DNA of 64,000 bases from G963708325 sp963708325 (GCA_963708325.1 OY970203.1:2046001-2110000); one strand, 5' to 3'. Shown: positions 42,458 to 51,644, counted from the first letter of the stretch. Notes: generated by a model not told the origin, from the sequence alone. Made by a program: numbers and translations.

Positions 42458-44704
42458 ATGAGGCTTGGGGTGCTGGCGCTGGCGGCGCTGGCGGTCGCAT
42501 GCTGGGCGGCGCCGGCGGCAGGGGCGGCCTCCCACGTCGCCGACGCAAGCCTGTCGGACTGGAAGGGGACGCCGACGAATCTCGGCGGCCGCACCCAGGT
42601 GTCGCGCGGGGAGCTGATCTACAGCGACTACCTCTACGACGACTACGGCCCCGACCTCAACGGCACCGGCGACGTTCCCCAGTTCCGCGACCTGCTGGCC
42701 CCGAAGGCGGGCGACTACGGCTATCCCGACAACCCCGACCGCTACGGCTACAACGGCGCCGACCTGCGCGAGCTGCGGCTCGCCGCGGACTCCTCGGGGC
42801 TGCACGCCCTGATCGCCCTGCAGACGATGAAGGCCGCCGACGCCGCGGTGACGACGATCGCGATCGACACCGACGGCAAGAGCTCGACCGGCGCCGCCGA
42901 ATGGCCCGAGGGGCTGCGCATCCACACGCCTGGGGCCGACCGCTTCATCACCGTCTGGGGGGCCGGCGGCCGCGTCACGGACGCCGCCGGGCACAGCCAC
43001 GCCGTCCGCCAGGCAGTCAACCTGGCCCGAAACGCCACCGAGGTCGACGTGCCCTGGAGCCGACTCGGGTCCGTTTCCGACAACGCCCGGGTGTGGGTCG
43101 TGACCGGCCTCGCCACCCCCGGCGGCCACTTCCGCGAGCAGGGATCGAGCGGGACGCCCGCCTTCGACTGCGGCTTCCAGGGAGCGGAGGAATACGGCTT
43201 GGTCAGCTCGCACTGGAGCGACCTGCGTCAGGCCAAGGCGCTCGCCTCGGGCGACATCGCCCTGCTCTCGCACCGCCTCGAGCTGCCCCTGCTGAAGGCC
43301 GGGGGCGACCGCCACTTCCGCCTGCGCCCGGGCTTCTACAACCGGATCTTCCGCTCCGAGCACAGCTACGGCGAGGGGATCAGCCTGAAGAAGTCCAACC
43401 CCGACCCCGGCGTGCAGAGCGCCGGCTGGGAGAACCCGGAGTTCCGCGGCCGCTACCAGCCCTACGGGCTGTGGGTGCCGCAGGGCTACCGGCGCGGCCG
43501 GAAGACGCAGCTGCTGCTCGCCGGGCACTCGCTCGACGTGAACCACAACGAGTACATCTCGATCGCCCCGAACCACTTCTACCAGCAGCTCGGCGACGAC
43601 CGCCAGAGCCTCGTCGTCACGCCACTCGCCCGCGGCATGGACACCTGGTACCTGACCAGCGGCCTCGAGGACGTGCTCGAGGTGATGGGGGACGTCCGCC
43701 GCCACTACGACGCCGACCCCGACCGCACCGCGATCAGCGGCTACTCGATGGGCGGCTACATGACCTACCGGCTCGGATACCTGATGCCCGACCTGTTCTC
43801 GCGGGCGGCGGTCTACGTCGGCCCGCTCGCGTACTACATCTGGCCCTACCCGGCGCCGTTGCAGACGACCGACCGCTGGCGCGTGCCGGGCAACACGAAC
43901 CTGATCGTTGACAACGGCCTCGACCTGCCGTTCGAGATCAACCACGGAAACCAGGACGAGCTGGTCCCGGTCGCCGGCGTCCTCAACCAGGTGGACACGA
44001 TCAAGGCGGCCGGCGACCCCTACCGCTTCTACCACCACACCAACGACGACCACTTCTCGTTCATCTTCAACGACGTCTGGACCCACACCCGCGACTGGCT
44101 CGGCAACCACCGCCGCGACCTCTCGCCGGTCCGGGTCCGCTACAAGCGCTACCCCTCGACGGACCTGCCGCAGTACGGGCTGCGCTTCGACGGCGCCTAC
44201 TGGGTGGACGCGATGGCGCTGCGGCACGCGGGCGCCGGCGACTCCTCGGGCGAGGTGGACGCGATCACCTTCGCCCTCGGCGGCGATCGCCCCCGGCTCG
44301 AGGTCGAGCCCGACACGGTCTCCAGCGGCCAGGGCGGCGTCTCGCCCGCGACGGTGAGCGGCCAGCACATCGCCGCCGGTGCGGCGATCAACCGCCGCAA
44401 CGCCTTCGAGGCGACCCTGACCAACCTCCGCAGGGTCCTGTTCCGCACCGACCGCATGGGCCTCGATCCGACCCGCATCGTGCGCGCCACCCTGCACGGC
44501 GACGGCCCCACGATCCTGCGATTCAGCGGACGCTGGCCCTGTGCGCGCCCGGCGGGCGCGACGCTTGACGGCGACCCGGTCACCGTCGTCCACGACGGCC
44601 CGAGCGCGATCCGGGTCGACGTAGACCTCTCGGCCCCCGGGGCGCACCAACTCGTGCTCGGCGCGAACTGCGGCGTGGTCGCCGGCTCGGGCGCCCGGCG
44701 CTGA
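42458..44704 (+). CDS. Large secreted esterase-like protein
   Basis: A 748-residue exported protein. The signal peptide (LGVLALAALAVACWAAPAAGA) is followed by a beta-rich N-terminal domain (about 25-220) that looks like a carbohydrate-binding or DOMON-type sandwich. A middle alpha/beta hydrolase has nucleophile Ser430 in GYSMGGYMTYR, an aspartate in HGNQDELVP and a histidine in TNDDHFSF. A C-terminal beta domain of about 150 residues ends the protein. It resembles polyester/feruloyl-type esterases by layout. ATG 42425 is an alternative start. Confidence 0.72.
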   Translation: MRLGVLALAALAVACWAAPAAGAASHVADASLSDWKGTPTNLGGRTQVSRGELIYSDYLYDDYGPDLNGTGDVPQFRDLLAPKAGDYGYPDNPDRYGYNGADLRELRLAADSSGLHALIALQTMKAADAAVTTIAIDTDGKSSTGAAEWPEGLRIHTPGADRFITVWGAGGRVTDAAGHSHAVRQAVNLARNATEVDVPWSRLGSVSDNARVWVVTGLATPGGHFREQGSSGTPAFDCGFQGAEEYGLVSSHWSDLRQAKALASGDIALLSHRLELPLLKAGGDRHFRLRPGFYNRIFRSEHSYGEGISLKKSNPDPGVQSAGWENPEFRGRYQPYGLWVPQGYRRGRKTQLLLAGHSLDVNHNEYISIAPNHFYQQLGDDRQSLVVTPLARGMDTWYLTSGLEDVLEVMGDVRRHYDADPDRTAISGYSMGGYMTYRLGYLMPDLFSRAAVYVGPLAYYIWPYPAPLQTTDRWRVPGNTNLIVDNGLDLPFEINHGNQDELVPVAGVLNQVDTIKAAGDPYRFYHHTNDDHFSFIFNDVWTHTRDWLGNHRRDLSPVRVRYKRYPSTDLPQYGLRFDGAYWVDAMALRHAGAGDSSGEVDAITFALGGDRPRLEVEPDTVSSGQGGVSPATVSGQHIAAGAAINRRNAFEATLTNLRRVLFRTDRMGLDPTRIVRATLHGDGPTILRFSGRWPCARPAGATLDGDPVTVVHDGPSAIRVDVDLSAPGAHQLVLGANCGVVAGSGARR

Positions 44705-44720
44705 GCGGCTGCCCTGCCAG

Positions 44721-44793
44721 AGCCGGAGGTGGGACTCGAACCCACGCACTCGCGCTTACAAAGCGCGTGCTCTACCAGCTGAGCTACTCCGGC
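44721..44793 (-). tRNA. tRNA-Thr (anticodon TGT)
   Basis: The minus strand folds into a full cloverleaf: acceptor GCCGGAG/CTCCGGC, D arm with AGCTCAGCTGGTAGAGC, anticodon stem CGCGC/GCGCG with loop TTTGTAA (anticodon TGT) and T arm with GGTTCGAGTCC. CCA is not encoded. Confidence 0.95.
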
Positions 44794-44801
44794 GCGGTTC
44801 G

Positions 44802-44807
44802 ATTGTA
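44802..44807 (-). promoter_or_regulatory. -10 box of the tRNA-Thr gene
   Basis: On the minus strand TACAAT lies 8 nt before the mature 5' end of the tRNA. No clear -35 was seen. Confidence 0.45.
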
Positions 44808-44892
44808 GGTCGCCCGACGATCGCTCCGGCGGCGTTGACTCCGGCGCGTCCGACGTCGAGAATCTGGGCAGGCGACCTGACGGAGGGACGAG

Positions 44893-45537
44893 ATGGCCGA
44901 GCAGTGGCGCGTGGTGGGTGACTTCGTCGACTTCTGCAAGTGCTCGGTGCCGTGCCCGTGCACGTGGGCGCAGGCGCCGACGGAGGGCGATTGTGACGGG
45001 GTGATCGGCTACCGGGTCCGCGAGGGAAGCTACGGCGACACCGGGCTCGACGGCCTCAACATCGTCGCCGTCGCCCACTTCGACGGCAACATCTGGGACT
45101 CGGAGGTGCGCGCCAGCATGGGGATGATCGTCGACGAGCGCGCCGACGAGGCCCAGCGCGAGGCGATCGCGGCGATCTTCGGCGGCCAGGCGGGCGGCTG
45201 GCCGCAGATGTTCGCCGAGAACTTCCTCGGCGAGATGCTGGGCCTCGAGTTCGCCCCGATCGAGCTCGAGATCGACGATGACCTCGAGTCCTGGCGGGTG
45301 GACGTCCCCGGCAGGGTCAAGGGCAGCACGGCGCTGCTCACCGGCCCGACGACGCGGCCCGGCGAGCGCGTCGCGGTGACCAACGCTCCCGGCGCCGAGG
45401 TCGGCCCCGGCGGCGGCGCCGTCACCTACGGCGTCGCCACCGAGAACGAGGCCGACGCCTTCGGCATGAAGTTCGACTGGGCGGGAAGGTCGAGCAAGCA
45501 CATCCCGTTCGAGTGGTCGAGCGAGGACCGCTTCTGA
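44893..45537 (+). CDS. DUF1326 family protein
   Basis: A 214-residue soluble protein. The opening WRVVGDFVDFCKCSVPCPCTWAQAPTEGDCDG contains the cysteine cluster CKCxxPCPC typical of DUF1326 (only the pattern is given here), a likely metal or disulfide site. The function of the family is not established. A GGAGGG ribosome site precedes the ATG. TTGACT (44835-44840) with GAGAAT 17 nt later is a possible promoter. Confidence 0.78.
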   Translation: MAEQWRVVGDFVDFCKCSVPCPCTWAQAPTEGDCDGVIGYRVREGSYGDTGLDGLNIVAVAHFDGNIWDSEVRASMGMIVDERADEAQREAIAAIFGGQAGGWPQMFAENFLGEMLGLEFAPIELEIDDDLESWRVDVPGRVKGSTALLTGPTTRPGERVAVTNAPGAEVGPGGGAVTYGVATENEADAFGMKFDWAGRSSKHIPFEWSSEDRF

Positions 45538-45577
45538 GCCTCTCGCGCCGGCGCGCGTCGCCGGCGGGCGACCCGCT

Positions 45578-46597
45578 TTGACCTCGGCGCCGCCGGTCGA
45601 CACCGGCGACTTCGCCTGGCGCGACGGCGAGCGGATCGTCGTCTTCCGCGGCGGCGCCCTCGCCGCGGCCCCCGACCTGCTCGACCAGCACGGCTGGCAG
45701 AAGTTCGACCTGCTGACGACGAGGCGGGCGCTGGCGGAGGCGCCGCAGCGCCTCGAGTCGGTCGGCGCCGTGCACGAGGTCCCCGCCGGCGGCGTCGCCG
45801 AGGTTGCGGCCGGCCTCGTCAACGTCGTCCGCACGGATCTCGTCGTGGCGCTTGGCGGCGGCCGCGTGATCGACACGGCCAAGGCGATCGCCGCCGCCCA
45901 CGGCGGCCGCGTCTGCGCGATCCCGACCACCCTCTCGGGTGCCGAGATGACCCGGATCCACCGCCTGCCGTCCGGACACGAGGGCCGCGCCCTGATCCGC
46001 CCGGCGCTGGTGATCGCCGATCCCGAGGTGATGACGAGCCAGTCCGAGGCCGCGCTGCGGGCGAGCGCGATGAACTCGCTCGCGCACGGTGCCGAGGCGC
46101 TCTACACACCGTTCGCCAACCCTGTTGCGACGATGTCGGCGCTGCGTGGCGCGGCCCTGATGGCCGCCGCGCTCGACGGCCCGCCGGCGCGCCGCGACCG
46201 TCGGGCGCTGGCGCTGGGCTCGATGCTGTGCGCGTACGCGCTCGACTCGGCCCTCTTCGCCGTCCACCACGTGCTCTGCCAGACGCTGGTCAGGTTGCTG
46301 GCGCTGCCGCACGCGGAGACGAACGCCGCGATGCTGCCGCACACGCTGGCGGCGATGCGGCCGCGCGCGCCGGAGGCGATCGCCCGGCTCGCCGATGCGC
46401 TCGGCGCCGACGCCGCCGCGATCGAGGACCGGGTGGTGACCCTGGCGGGAGGCACGCGCCGGCTCTCCGAGCTTGGCGCGGAGCGGCAGAACCTCGACGC
46501 CGTCCTCGATGCGGCGCTGGCGCGCCCGGAGCTGCAGTTCACGCCCGATCCGCCGGAGCGGGACGAGCTTGCGCGCATCATCGAAAACGCCTGGTAA
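45578..46597 (+). CDS. Iron-containing alcohol dehydrogenase family protein
   Basis: A 339-residue NAD(P)-dependent dehydrogenase of the Fe-ADH/maleylacetate-reductase group. The dinucleotide loop is ALGGGRVIDTAKAIAA, followed by IPTTLSGAEMT. Metal-ligand histidines are plausible in AMNSLAHGAEALY, FAVHHVLCQTL and ALPHAETNAAMLPH. The substrate is not identifiable. TTG 45578 is used, 40 nt after DUF1326. Confidence 0.85.
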   Translation: MTSAPPVDTGDFAWRDGERIVVFRGGALAAAPDLLDQHGWQKFDLLTTRRALAEAPQRLESVGAVHEVPAGGVAEVAAGLVNVVRTDLVVALGGGRVIDTAKAIAAAHGGRVCAIPTTLSGAEMTRIHRLPSGHEGRALIRPALVIADPEVMTSQSEAALRASAMNSLAHGAEALYTPFANPVATMSALRGAALMAAALDGPPARRDRRALALGSMLCAYALDSALFAVHHVLCQTLVRLLALPHAETNAAMLPHTLAAMRPRAPEAIARLADALGADAAAIEDRVVTLAGGTRRLSELGAERQNLDAVLDAALARPELQFTPDPPERDELARIIENAW

Positions 46598-46654
46598 CCG
46601 CGCCCCGGCCGGCGTGTAGGAACCGGTGCGGGCCGCAGCGGCCCGTGTCTGCCG

Positions 46655-48361
46655 ATGAGCCTGGACCGGTATCACCGATACACGCGCGAGCACGGGGTCA
46701 ACCGTGTCCTCTACCTGCTCGTCCGCCTGCTGGTGCAGCCGTTCTTCCTCGTCTACCTGAGGCTGAGCCGCTACGGGCGCGAGCATGCGCGGGTGAAGGG
46801 CGGCCTGATCGTCGCCTCCAACCACCGCAGCTTCCTCGACCCGTTCGTGATCGGCTGCATGCTGCCCTGGCGCCGGCCGATCCACTACGTCGCCAAGTCG
46901 GAGCTGTTCGAGCGCCGCTGGGTGGCCTGGATCCTCAACCGCCTCGGCGCGTTCCCGGTCCGCCGTGGCCAGTCGGACGCCGAGGCGATCGAGACATCCC
47001 GCCGGATCCTGGAGCGCGGCGGCGCCGTGTGCATCTTCCCCGAGGGCACCCGGATCCGGTCGGGCTCCCTGGCGGCGCCGAAGCGTGGCGCCGGTCGCCT
47101 CGCGCTCGAGACCGGGGCGGCCGTGCTGCCCGTCGCCGTCGTCGGCAGCGAGAACGTGCGCCGCGGTTGGCGGATCAGGCCGCGCCGGGTGAAGGTGCGC
47201 GCCGGTCGCGCGATGACGTTTCCGCGGCAGCAAGACCTCCTCGCAGAGCCGTCCTCGGACGCCGAGGCCGCCCCCGCTCGGCGCCCGCCCTCGCCGGAGC
47301 TGGCGGAGGCCCTGTCCGCGCGAATCTGGCAGAACATCCAGCTCCAGTGGGAGTGGCTCGGCGGGCTGCCGCCGCTGCGCAAGGCCGCGGTTATCGGCGC
47401 CGGAAGCTGGGGCACCGCCATGGCGGTCCTGCTCGCCCGCGGCGGCCTCGAGGTCGAGCTGGGCTGCCGCACCGAGGAGCAGGCGTCCGAGATTCGCGCG
47501 TCCGGCGCGAACGATCGCTACCTGCCGGGGGTCACGCTCCCGCCGGCGATCGAGGTCCGCAAGGCGGCGGCGATCGAGCTTGCCGGCTGCGACCTGGTCT
47601 GCCTCGCCGTGCCGTCGAAGGCGCTGCCGGCCGCCGCCGGGTCGATCGGCGACCGGGTGGGAGCGCGGTCGGCGGTGCTCGTCCTCAGCAAGGGCCTCGT
47701 CGGCCCGAAGGGCATGCTCCCCTCCGAATACGTCGGGGCCCGCGTGCGCTGTCGTGCGATCGCCTCGCTCGGCGGCCCCGCCCACGCGCGCGAGGCGGTG
47801 TCCGGCAGCGCCGCCCTCGTGCTCGGCAGCGACGACCCCGACCTGCGCCACCAGCTCGGCGACGCATTCGATCGCGCCGGGCTCGTCTGCGAGCGCACCG
47901 GCGACGTCATCGGTGTGGAGATGGCGGGATCCGCCAAGAACGCAGCGGCGCTCGCGGCCGCGGCGGCGGAGCCGCACGGCATGAACGCGGCCGGGATCGC
48001 CACCGCCGAGATCTGGCGGGAGTGCATCGAGTACGCCGTCGCCCGCGGGGCCCGGCCGGAGACGTTCACCGGGCTGGCCGGGGTCGGCGACCTCACCGCC
48101 ACCGTGCTGGCCCCCGGCAGCCGTAACCGGCAGGCCGGCGAGCTGCTCGGCAGGGGCACGCCGGCGGAGCGCATCCCGGCGATCGTCGGGCAGGCGTCGG
48201 AGGGCCTCGACTCGGTGCCCCTGATCGCCGCCGCAGTGGCGGCGGCGGGCATCGAGGCCCCGGGCCTGGGGGGGCTGGCGGCCCTGATCGAGGGCCGGAT
48301 CGACGCGGCCACCTGGATCTCCGGGCTGCGGCGGGTCGAGCGGGCGCGAAGGGCGGCCTGA
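46655..48361 (+). CDS. Fused 1-acylglycerol-3-phosphate acyltransferase and glycerol-3-phosphate dehydrogenase
   Basis: One 568-residue frame holds two phospholipid enzymes. Residues about 1-240 are a PlsC-type acyltransferase: N-terminal hydrophobic stretch, NHRSFLD (56-62, HX4D) and FPEGTR. Residues about 245-565 are GpsA, NAD(P)-dependent glycerol-3-phosphate dehydrogenase: AVIGAGSWGTAMA, AVPSKAL, LSKGL, the catalytic-lysine motif GVEMAGSAKNAAAL and the GLAGVGDLTATVLAPGSRNR signature. No stop or frameshift separates them. The first makes G3P from DHAP; the second acylates a G3P derivative, so direct handover at the membrane is possible. Confidence 0.93.
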   Translation: MSLDRYHRYTREHGVNRVLYLLVRLLVQPFFLVYLRLSRYGREHARVKGGLIVASNHRSFLDPFVIGCMLPWRRPIHYVAKSELFERRWVAWILNRLGAFPVRRGQSDAEAIETSRRILERGGAVCIFPEGTRIRSGSLAAPKRGAGRLALETGAAVLPVAVVGSENVRRGWRIRPRRVKVRAGRAMTFPRQQDLLAEPSSDAEAAPARRPPSPELAEALSARIWQNIQLQWEWLGGLPPLRKAAVIGAGSWGTAMAVLLARGGLEVELGCRTEEQASEIRASGANDRYLPGVTLPPAIEVRKAAAIELAGCDLVCLAVPSKALPAAAGSIGDRVGARSAVLVLSKGLVGPKGMLPSEYVGARVRCRAIASLGGPAHAREAVSGSAALVLGSDDPDLRHQLGDAFDRAGLVCERTGDVIGVEMAGSAKNAAALAAAAAEPHGMNAAGIATAEIWRECIEYAVARGARPETFTGLAGVGDLTATVLAPGSRNRQAGELLGRGTPAERIPAIVGQASEGLDSVPLIAAAVAAAGIEAPGLGGLAALIEGRIDAATWISGLRRVERARRAA

Positions 48362-48375
48362 CGTGGCCCGCGGGG

Positions 48376-48381
48376 TAGGCT
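48376..48381 (+). promoter_or_regulatory. -10 box of the first ECF sigma gene
   Basis: TAGGCT ends 6 nt before GTG 48388; a leaderless mRNA is inferred. Confidence 0.5.
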
Positions 48382-48387
48382 TGGAAC

Positions 48388-48984
48388 GTGGCGGCCAAGC
48401 AGCGCAAGGAGCAGGCCGCCGCCCCCGCGCGGGCGGCGACGGAGGGCGGGCCGGCCGCGAACGGCGGAGAGTCGAAGGCGGAGTTGGATCGCGCCTTCGA
48501 GGACCTCTATCGTGCCCACCTTCGCGATGTCTACTCCTACGCCTACTACCGGGTGGGCAACCACCACGACGCCGAGGACATCACCGAGCAGGCCTTTCTG
48601 CAGGCGTACAGGCACTTCGAGCGGGCCAGGCGCGAGTCGAATGGCCGCCCGCTGCGCCCCTGGCTGATCCGCATCGCCCACAACCTGGCGTCGAACTACC
48701 ACCGCGACCGCTCGCGGCGACCGCAGACCGCGCTGGACAGCGTCGACCCGATCTCGGCGCCCCACGGCACCGAGCAGGTGGTCGAGGGCCGTGAGGAGCT
48801 CAAGCGAGTGATGGAGCACCTTCAGCACCTGCCCGACGACCGGCGCGAGGCCCTGATCATGCGCTTCGCTCTGGGGATGGACAACCGCGAGATCGCCCGC
48901 GCGCTCGGCCGCACCGACGGCGCCACCAAGGTGCTGATCCACCGTGCGATCAAGCAGCTCACGGAGGAGATGAGCGAACAATGA
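48388..48984 (+). CDS. ECF-type RNA polymerase sigma factor
   Basis: A 198-residue sigma factor with region 2 (LYRAHLRDVYSYAYYRVGNHHDAEDITEQAFLQAY, shown in part) and region 4 (LPDDRREALIMRFALGMDNREIARALGRTDGATKVLIHRA). The N-terminal 30 residues are disordered. It overlaps the next gene (ATGA), which encodes a small membrane protein and may regulate it. Confidence 0.88.
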   Translation: MAAKQRKEQAAAPARAATEGGPAANGGESKAELDRAFEDLYRAHLRDVYSYAYYRVGNHHDAEDITEQAFLQAYRHFERARRESNGRPLRPWLIRIAHNLASNYHRDRSRRPQTALDSVDPISAPHGTEQVVEGREELKRVMEHLQHLPDDRREALIMRFALGMDNREIARALGRTDGATKVLIHRAIKQLTEEMSEQ

Positions 48985-49307
48985 CCGACCAAGCGCTCGA
49001 CGTCGAGCGGCTGCTTGCCGATGCCCTGCGGCCGATCGACCCCCCCGAGACCGTCGTGGGAAGGGTCGAGTCGACGCTGTCCGCCGTCACCGAGGCGGCC
49101 GCCTCCCAGCTCTCCGACTGGGCCGACGAGCTGTCCGAGGGCGAGCTGGACGCCCTGCGCGACCCGCGCAACTGGGTGCGGCCGGTGGTCGCCGTGGCCG
49201 CCGGCAGCGTCGCGGGCACGGCGCTCGTCGTGCTCGAGATGCGCCGCCGGCGCCGCGGCTCCGGCCTGGACGCGCTGGCCAAGCAGGTGCGCGCGCGGCT
49301 TCCCTGA
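48981..49307 (+). CDS. Small single-pass membrane protein, possible anti-sigma partner
   Basis: A 108-residue protein with an acidic N-terminal half, one transmembrane helix (VVAVAAGSVAGTALVVLEM, about 69-87) and a basic tail. It lacks the HxxxCxxC zinc motif of classical anti-sigma factors. The 4-nt overlap with the upstream ECF sigma gene suggests it tethers or inhibits that factor. This is inference from position. Confidence 0.6.
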   Translation: MTDQALDVERLLADALRPIDPPETVVGRVESTLSAVTEAAASQLSDWADELSEGELDALRDPRNWVRPVVAVAAGSVAGTALVVLEMRRRRRGSGLDALAKQVRARLP

Positions 49308-49328
49308 TCCGGTCGGCCCGCTAGGCCA

Positions 49329-49727
49329 CTAGTCGCGCTTGTTGACCGAGCTGGCGGCGAGGAAGTCGACCAGGGCGTCGAGCTGACGGCGGTCGAGCTT
49401 GTCCCCGAAGTTCCGCGGCATGGTGTTCGCGGGATAGCCGCTGGTGATTACGGCGTTCGGGTCCACGATCGAATCGCGGATGAAGCTGCGCGGCTTCCCG
49501 GCGAGCCCCTCGGCCAGGTTCGGCCCGATCGTCCCGTGGGTCCCGGCGGGGCCCAGCGTGTGGCAGGCGCCGCACCTCTGCTCGATGAAAACGCTGCGGC
49601 CGGCCGCCACTGCGCCACCCGTCGCCGTCGCGGCCGGGGCCGGACCGGGCTTCGAGCTGCCGCAGCCCGCGCCGATAAGCAGCGCCGTCGCGACCGCCGC
49701 CGAAAGCATTCTGGCGCGGGGATGCAT
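49329..49727 (-). CDS. Lipoprotein c-type cytochrome
   Basis: A 132-residue exported lipoprotein with the lipobox LIGAGC at residues 17-22, then a class I cytochrome c domain. The heme site is CGACH and the likely distal ligand is Met in TMPRNF; the fold ends with LDRRQLDALVDFLA. It probably carries electrons at the outer face of the membrane for an unidentified dehydrogenase or oxidase. It is convergent with the sigma operon and followed upstream by a DUF4383 gene. Confidence 0.88.
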   Translation of the reverse strand: MHPRARMLSAAVATALLIGAGCGSSKPGPAPAATATGGAVAAGRSVFIEQRCGACHTLGPAGTHGTIGPNLAEGLAGKPRSFIRDSIVDPNAVITSGYPANTMPRNFGDKLDRRQLDALVDFLAASSVNKRD

Positions 49728-49755
49728 CTGCCGGGCCGCTACCCGACTCCCTTGC

Positions 49756-50217
49756 TCAGGAAACTCTTCGCGCCGCCGGCTTCGCAGGCCTGGCTCGCTT
49801 CTCCGGGCCGACGGGCTTGGCCTTTCCGCCCGCCGGCGTCGCCAGCCCGGCGGCGATCCCGGCGGCAGCGAGGACCAGGTGCAGCAGGTTGTCGTAGGTG
49901 TTGACCACGATCAGGCCGAAGATCTCGTCTCCGCTTCCCACCGCGAAGCCGAGCACCGCCAGGACGACATAGACGACGCCCAGCCCGAGCGCGTAGGCCC
50001 GCGCCGCGTAGCCTGCTGCCGCGAGCCCGAGCAGGCCGGTGGCCAGGTGCACGAGGTTGTGCCAGCCGTTCACGCTGAGCAGCCCGAAGGCGTCGGCGCG
50101 CGGTGCCAGGCTGCCGGTGTGAAAGCTCGACTCGTAGAAGAAGCCGACGATCCCGGCGACCACGAGGGCCGCCCCGACGATCAGGGCATAGAGTCTGGCG
50201 GGGCTTGGTCCGTCCAC
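49756..50217 (-). CDS. DUF4383 family membrane protein
   Basis: A 153-residue protein with four hydrophobic helices and the DUF4383 pattern (GLLSVNGWHNLVHLATGLLGL, shown without its end, and VNTYDNLLHLVLAAAG). The C-terminus is a positively charged cytoplasmic tail rich in K, P and A. The function of this family is unknown. GTG 50217 has GGGAGG 8 nt upstream. Confidence 0.8.
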   Translation of the reverse strand: MDGPSPARLYALIVGAALVVAGIVGFFYESSFHTGSLAPRADAFGLLSVNGWHNLVHLATGLLGLAAAGYAARAYALGLGVVYVVLAVLGFAVGSGDEIFGLIVVNTYDNLLHLVLAAAGIAAGLATPAGGKAKPVGPEKRARPAKPAARRVS

Positions 50218-50331
50218 CCCTCGATCCTCCCGCAGAAGCGGGCGTCGGCGCAAACCCCGCCGGCCGCCGATGATCCGCGAGCGCGGGGCCGCCGTACTGC
50301 TGGGCGTGAGCGAATCGCCGAGCCGGCGGCC

Positions 50332-50907
50332 GTGAAGCGCGCCGCGATCCAGCGCCTGGCCGACGAGGACCTGATGCCGCTGGTCGGGCGCAAGGACCCG
50401 GACGCGTTCGCGGTCTTCTACGACCGCCATGGCGGCGCCGCGTATTCGCTGGCCTATCGCATCGTCGGCGACCGCTCGACGGCCGAGGACGTCACCCAGG
50501 AGGCCTTCCTGTCGATCTGGCGGAGCGGCGCCAGGTACGACCGCGCCCGTGGCAGCGTTCGCAGCTGGACGCTCGGGGTGGTGCGCAACAGGGCGATCGA
50601 CGCCCTGCGGCGCGAGTCCGGCAGGGCGCCGAAGCTGACGTTCGACGACGAAGGGGTGCTGGAGAGGCGCCCGGCGACGGAGCTGACCGACGTCGAGGCG
50701 CTGCGCCGGGAGACGGCGCGCGAGGTGCGCGGCGCGCTCGAGCTGCTGCCGGCCGAGCAGCAGCGCGTGATCGAGCTCGCCTACTTCGGCGGGTTCACCC
50801 ACACCCAGATCGCCGACGTGCTGGGGACGCCGGTCGGTACCGTGAAGGGCCGCATGAGGCTCGGCATCGAGAAGATCCGCGCGAACCTGGCCGAGGAGCT
50901 CGGGTGA
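50332..50907 (+). CDS. ECF sigma factor, SigK-like
   Basis: A 191-residue sigma factor with region 2 (FYDRHGGAAYSLAYRIVGDRSTAEDVTQEAFLSIWR, in pieces) and region 4 (LELLPAEQQRVIELAYFGGFTHTQIADVLGTPVGTVKGRMRLG). It is directly coupled by a GTGA overlap to the anti-sigma gene, so the pair forms a membrane-controlled stress module. The GTG chosen is the first in frame after the divergent DUF4383 promoter region. Confidence 0.92.
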   Translation: MKRAAIQRLADEDLMPLVGRKDPDAFAVFYDRHGGAAYSLAYRIVGDRSTAEDVTQEAFLSIWRSGARYDRARGSVRSWTLGVVRNRAIDALRRESGRAPKLTFDDEGVLERRPATELTDVEALRRETAREVRGALELLPAEQQRVIELAYFGGFTHTQIADVLGTPVGTVKGRMRLGIEKIRANLAEELG

Positions 50908-51581
50908 ACGACCCCCACGACCGCTGGCAGGACGATCTCGTCGCCTATGCGCTGGGAGCGCTGGATCCGGCCGAGTCCGATGAGATGGAGACCCACCTGG
51001 AGGGCTGCTCGTCGTGCCGCGCCCGGCTGCGCTGGCTGCAGCCCGCGGTGGAGACGCTGCCCGAGTCGGTCGAGCAGTTCGAGCCCCCCGCGGCGCTCCG
51101 GGAGCGGGTGATGCAGACGGTCAGGGCCGAGACCCCGGTGACGACGGCCGCCCCCGCGGTGACCGTGCCGCGGCGCGCCCGCCTGCGCCGCCTCGTGCTC
51201 AGCCCGGCCGGGGCCGCGGCGGCGCTGCTCGTCGTCGGCGCCGGCGCGATCGGGTACGCGATCCACGGCTCAGGCGGCGGGGGCAGCGGCAGGACGGTGG
51301 CCAGCAGGGGGGGAGCGACCATCGTCCGCGACGGCGATGCCGCCACGCTGACCGCCAGCAAGCTGCCGCCGCTGCGCCGCAACCACGTCTACGAGGTGTG
51401 GCTCAAGCACGGCAGCCGCATGCAGCCCTCGACGCTGTTCGTGCCCCAGCACGACGGCGGCGCCTGGGTGCGCATTCCCCATGGCATCGGGGACGCCGAG
51501 CAGATGCTGGTCAGCAGCGAGCCGGCGGGCGGAAGCTCACGCCCGAGCAGCGCTCCGATCTGGGCCGCGCCGCTGCCCTAG
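50904..51581 (+). CDS. Anti-sigma factor, RskA type
   Basis: A 225-residue membrane protein. The N-terminal zinc anti-sigma domain has HLEGCSSC (H-x3-C-x2-C). A transmembrane helix lies near residues 101-115 (AAAALLVVGAGAIGYAI) and an extracytoplasmic RskA-like domain (HVYEVWLKHGSRM...) follows. It would hold the upstream ECF factor until proteolysis. Redox or other triggers cannot be read from sequence. Confidence 0.9.
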   Translation: MNDPHDRWQDDLVAYALGALDPAESDEMETHLEGCSSCRARLRWLQPAVETLPESVEQFEPPAALRERVMQTVRAETPVTTAAPAVTVPRRARLRRLVLSPAGAAAALLVVGAGAIGYAIHGSGGGGSGRTVASRGGATIVRDGDAATLTASKLPPLRRNHVYEVWLKHGSRMQPSTLFVPQHDGGAWVRIPHGIGDAEQMLVSSEPAGGSSRPSSAPIWAAPLP

Positions 51582-51644
51582 TGGATTGTTCGGAAGCGTC
51601 TGACCGCACAGACCCCTGAACGCGGGCGCGCCGGCGCCCGCGTA

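Noticed and set aside
44197..45930. 577-residue minus-strand frame across the tRNA region
   Set aside because: It runs through tRNA-Thr and antisense to DUF1326; the stretch VAQLVEHALCKREC is a well-known translation artefact of a tRNA.
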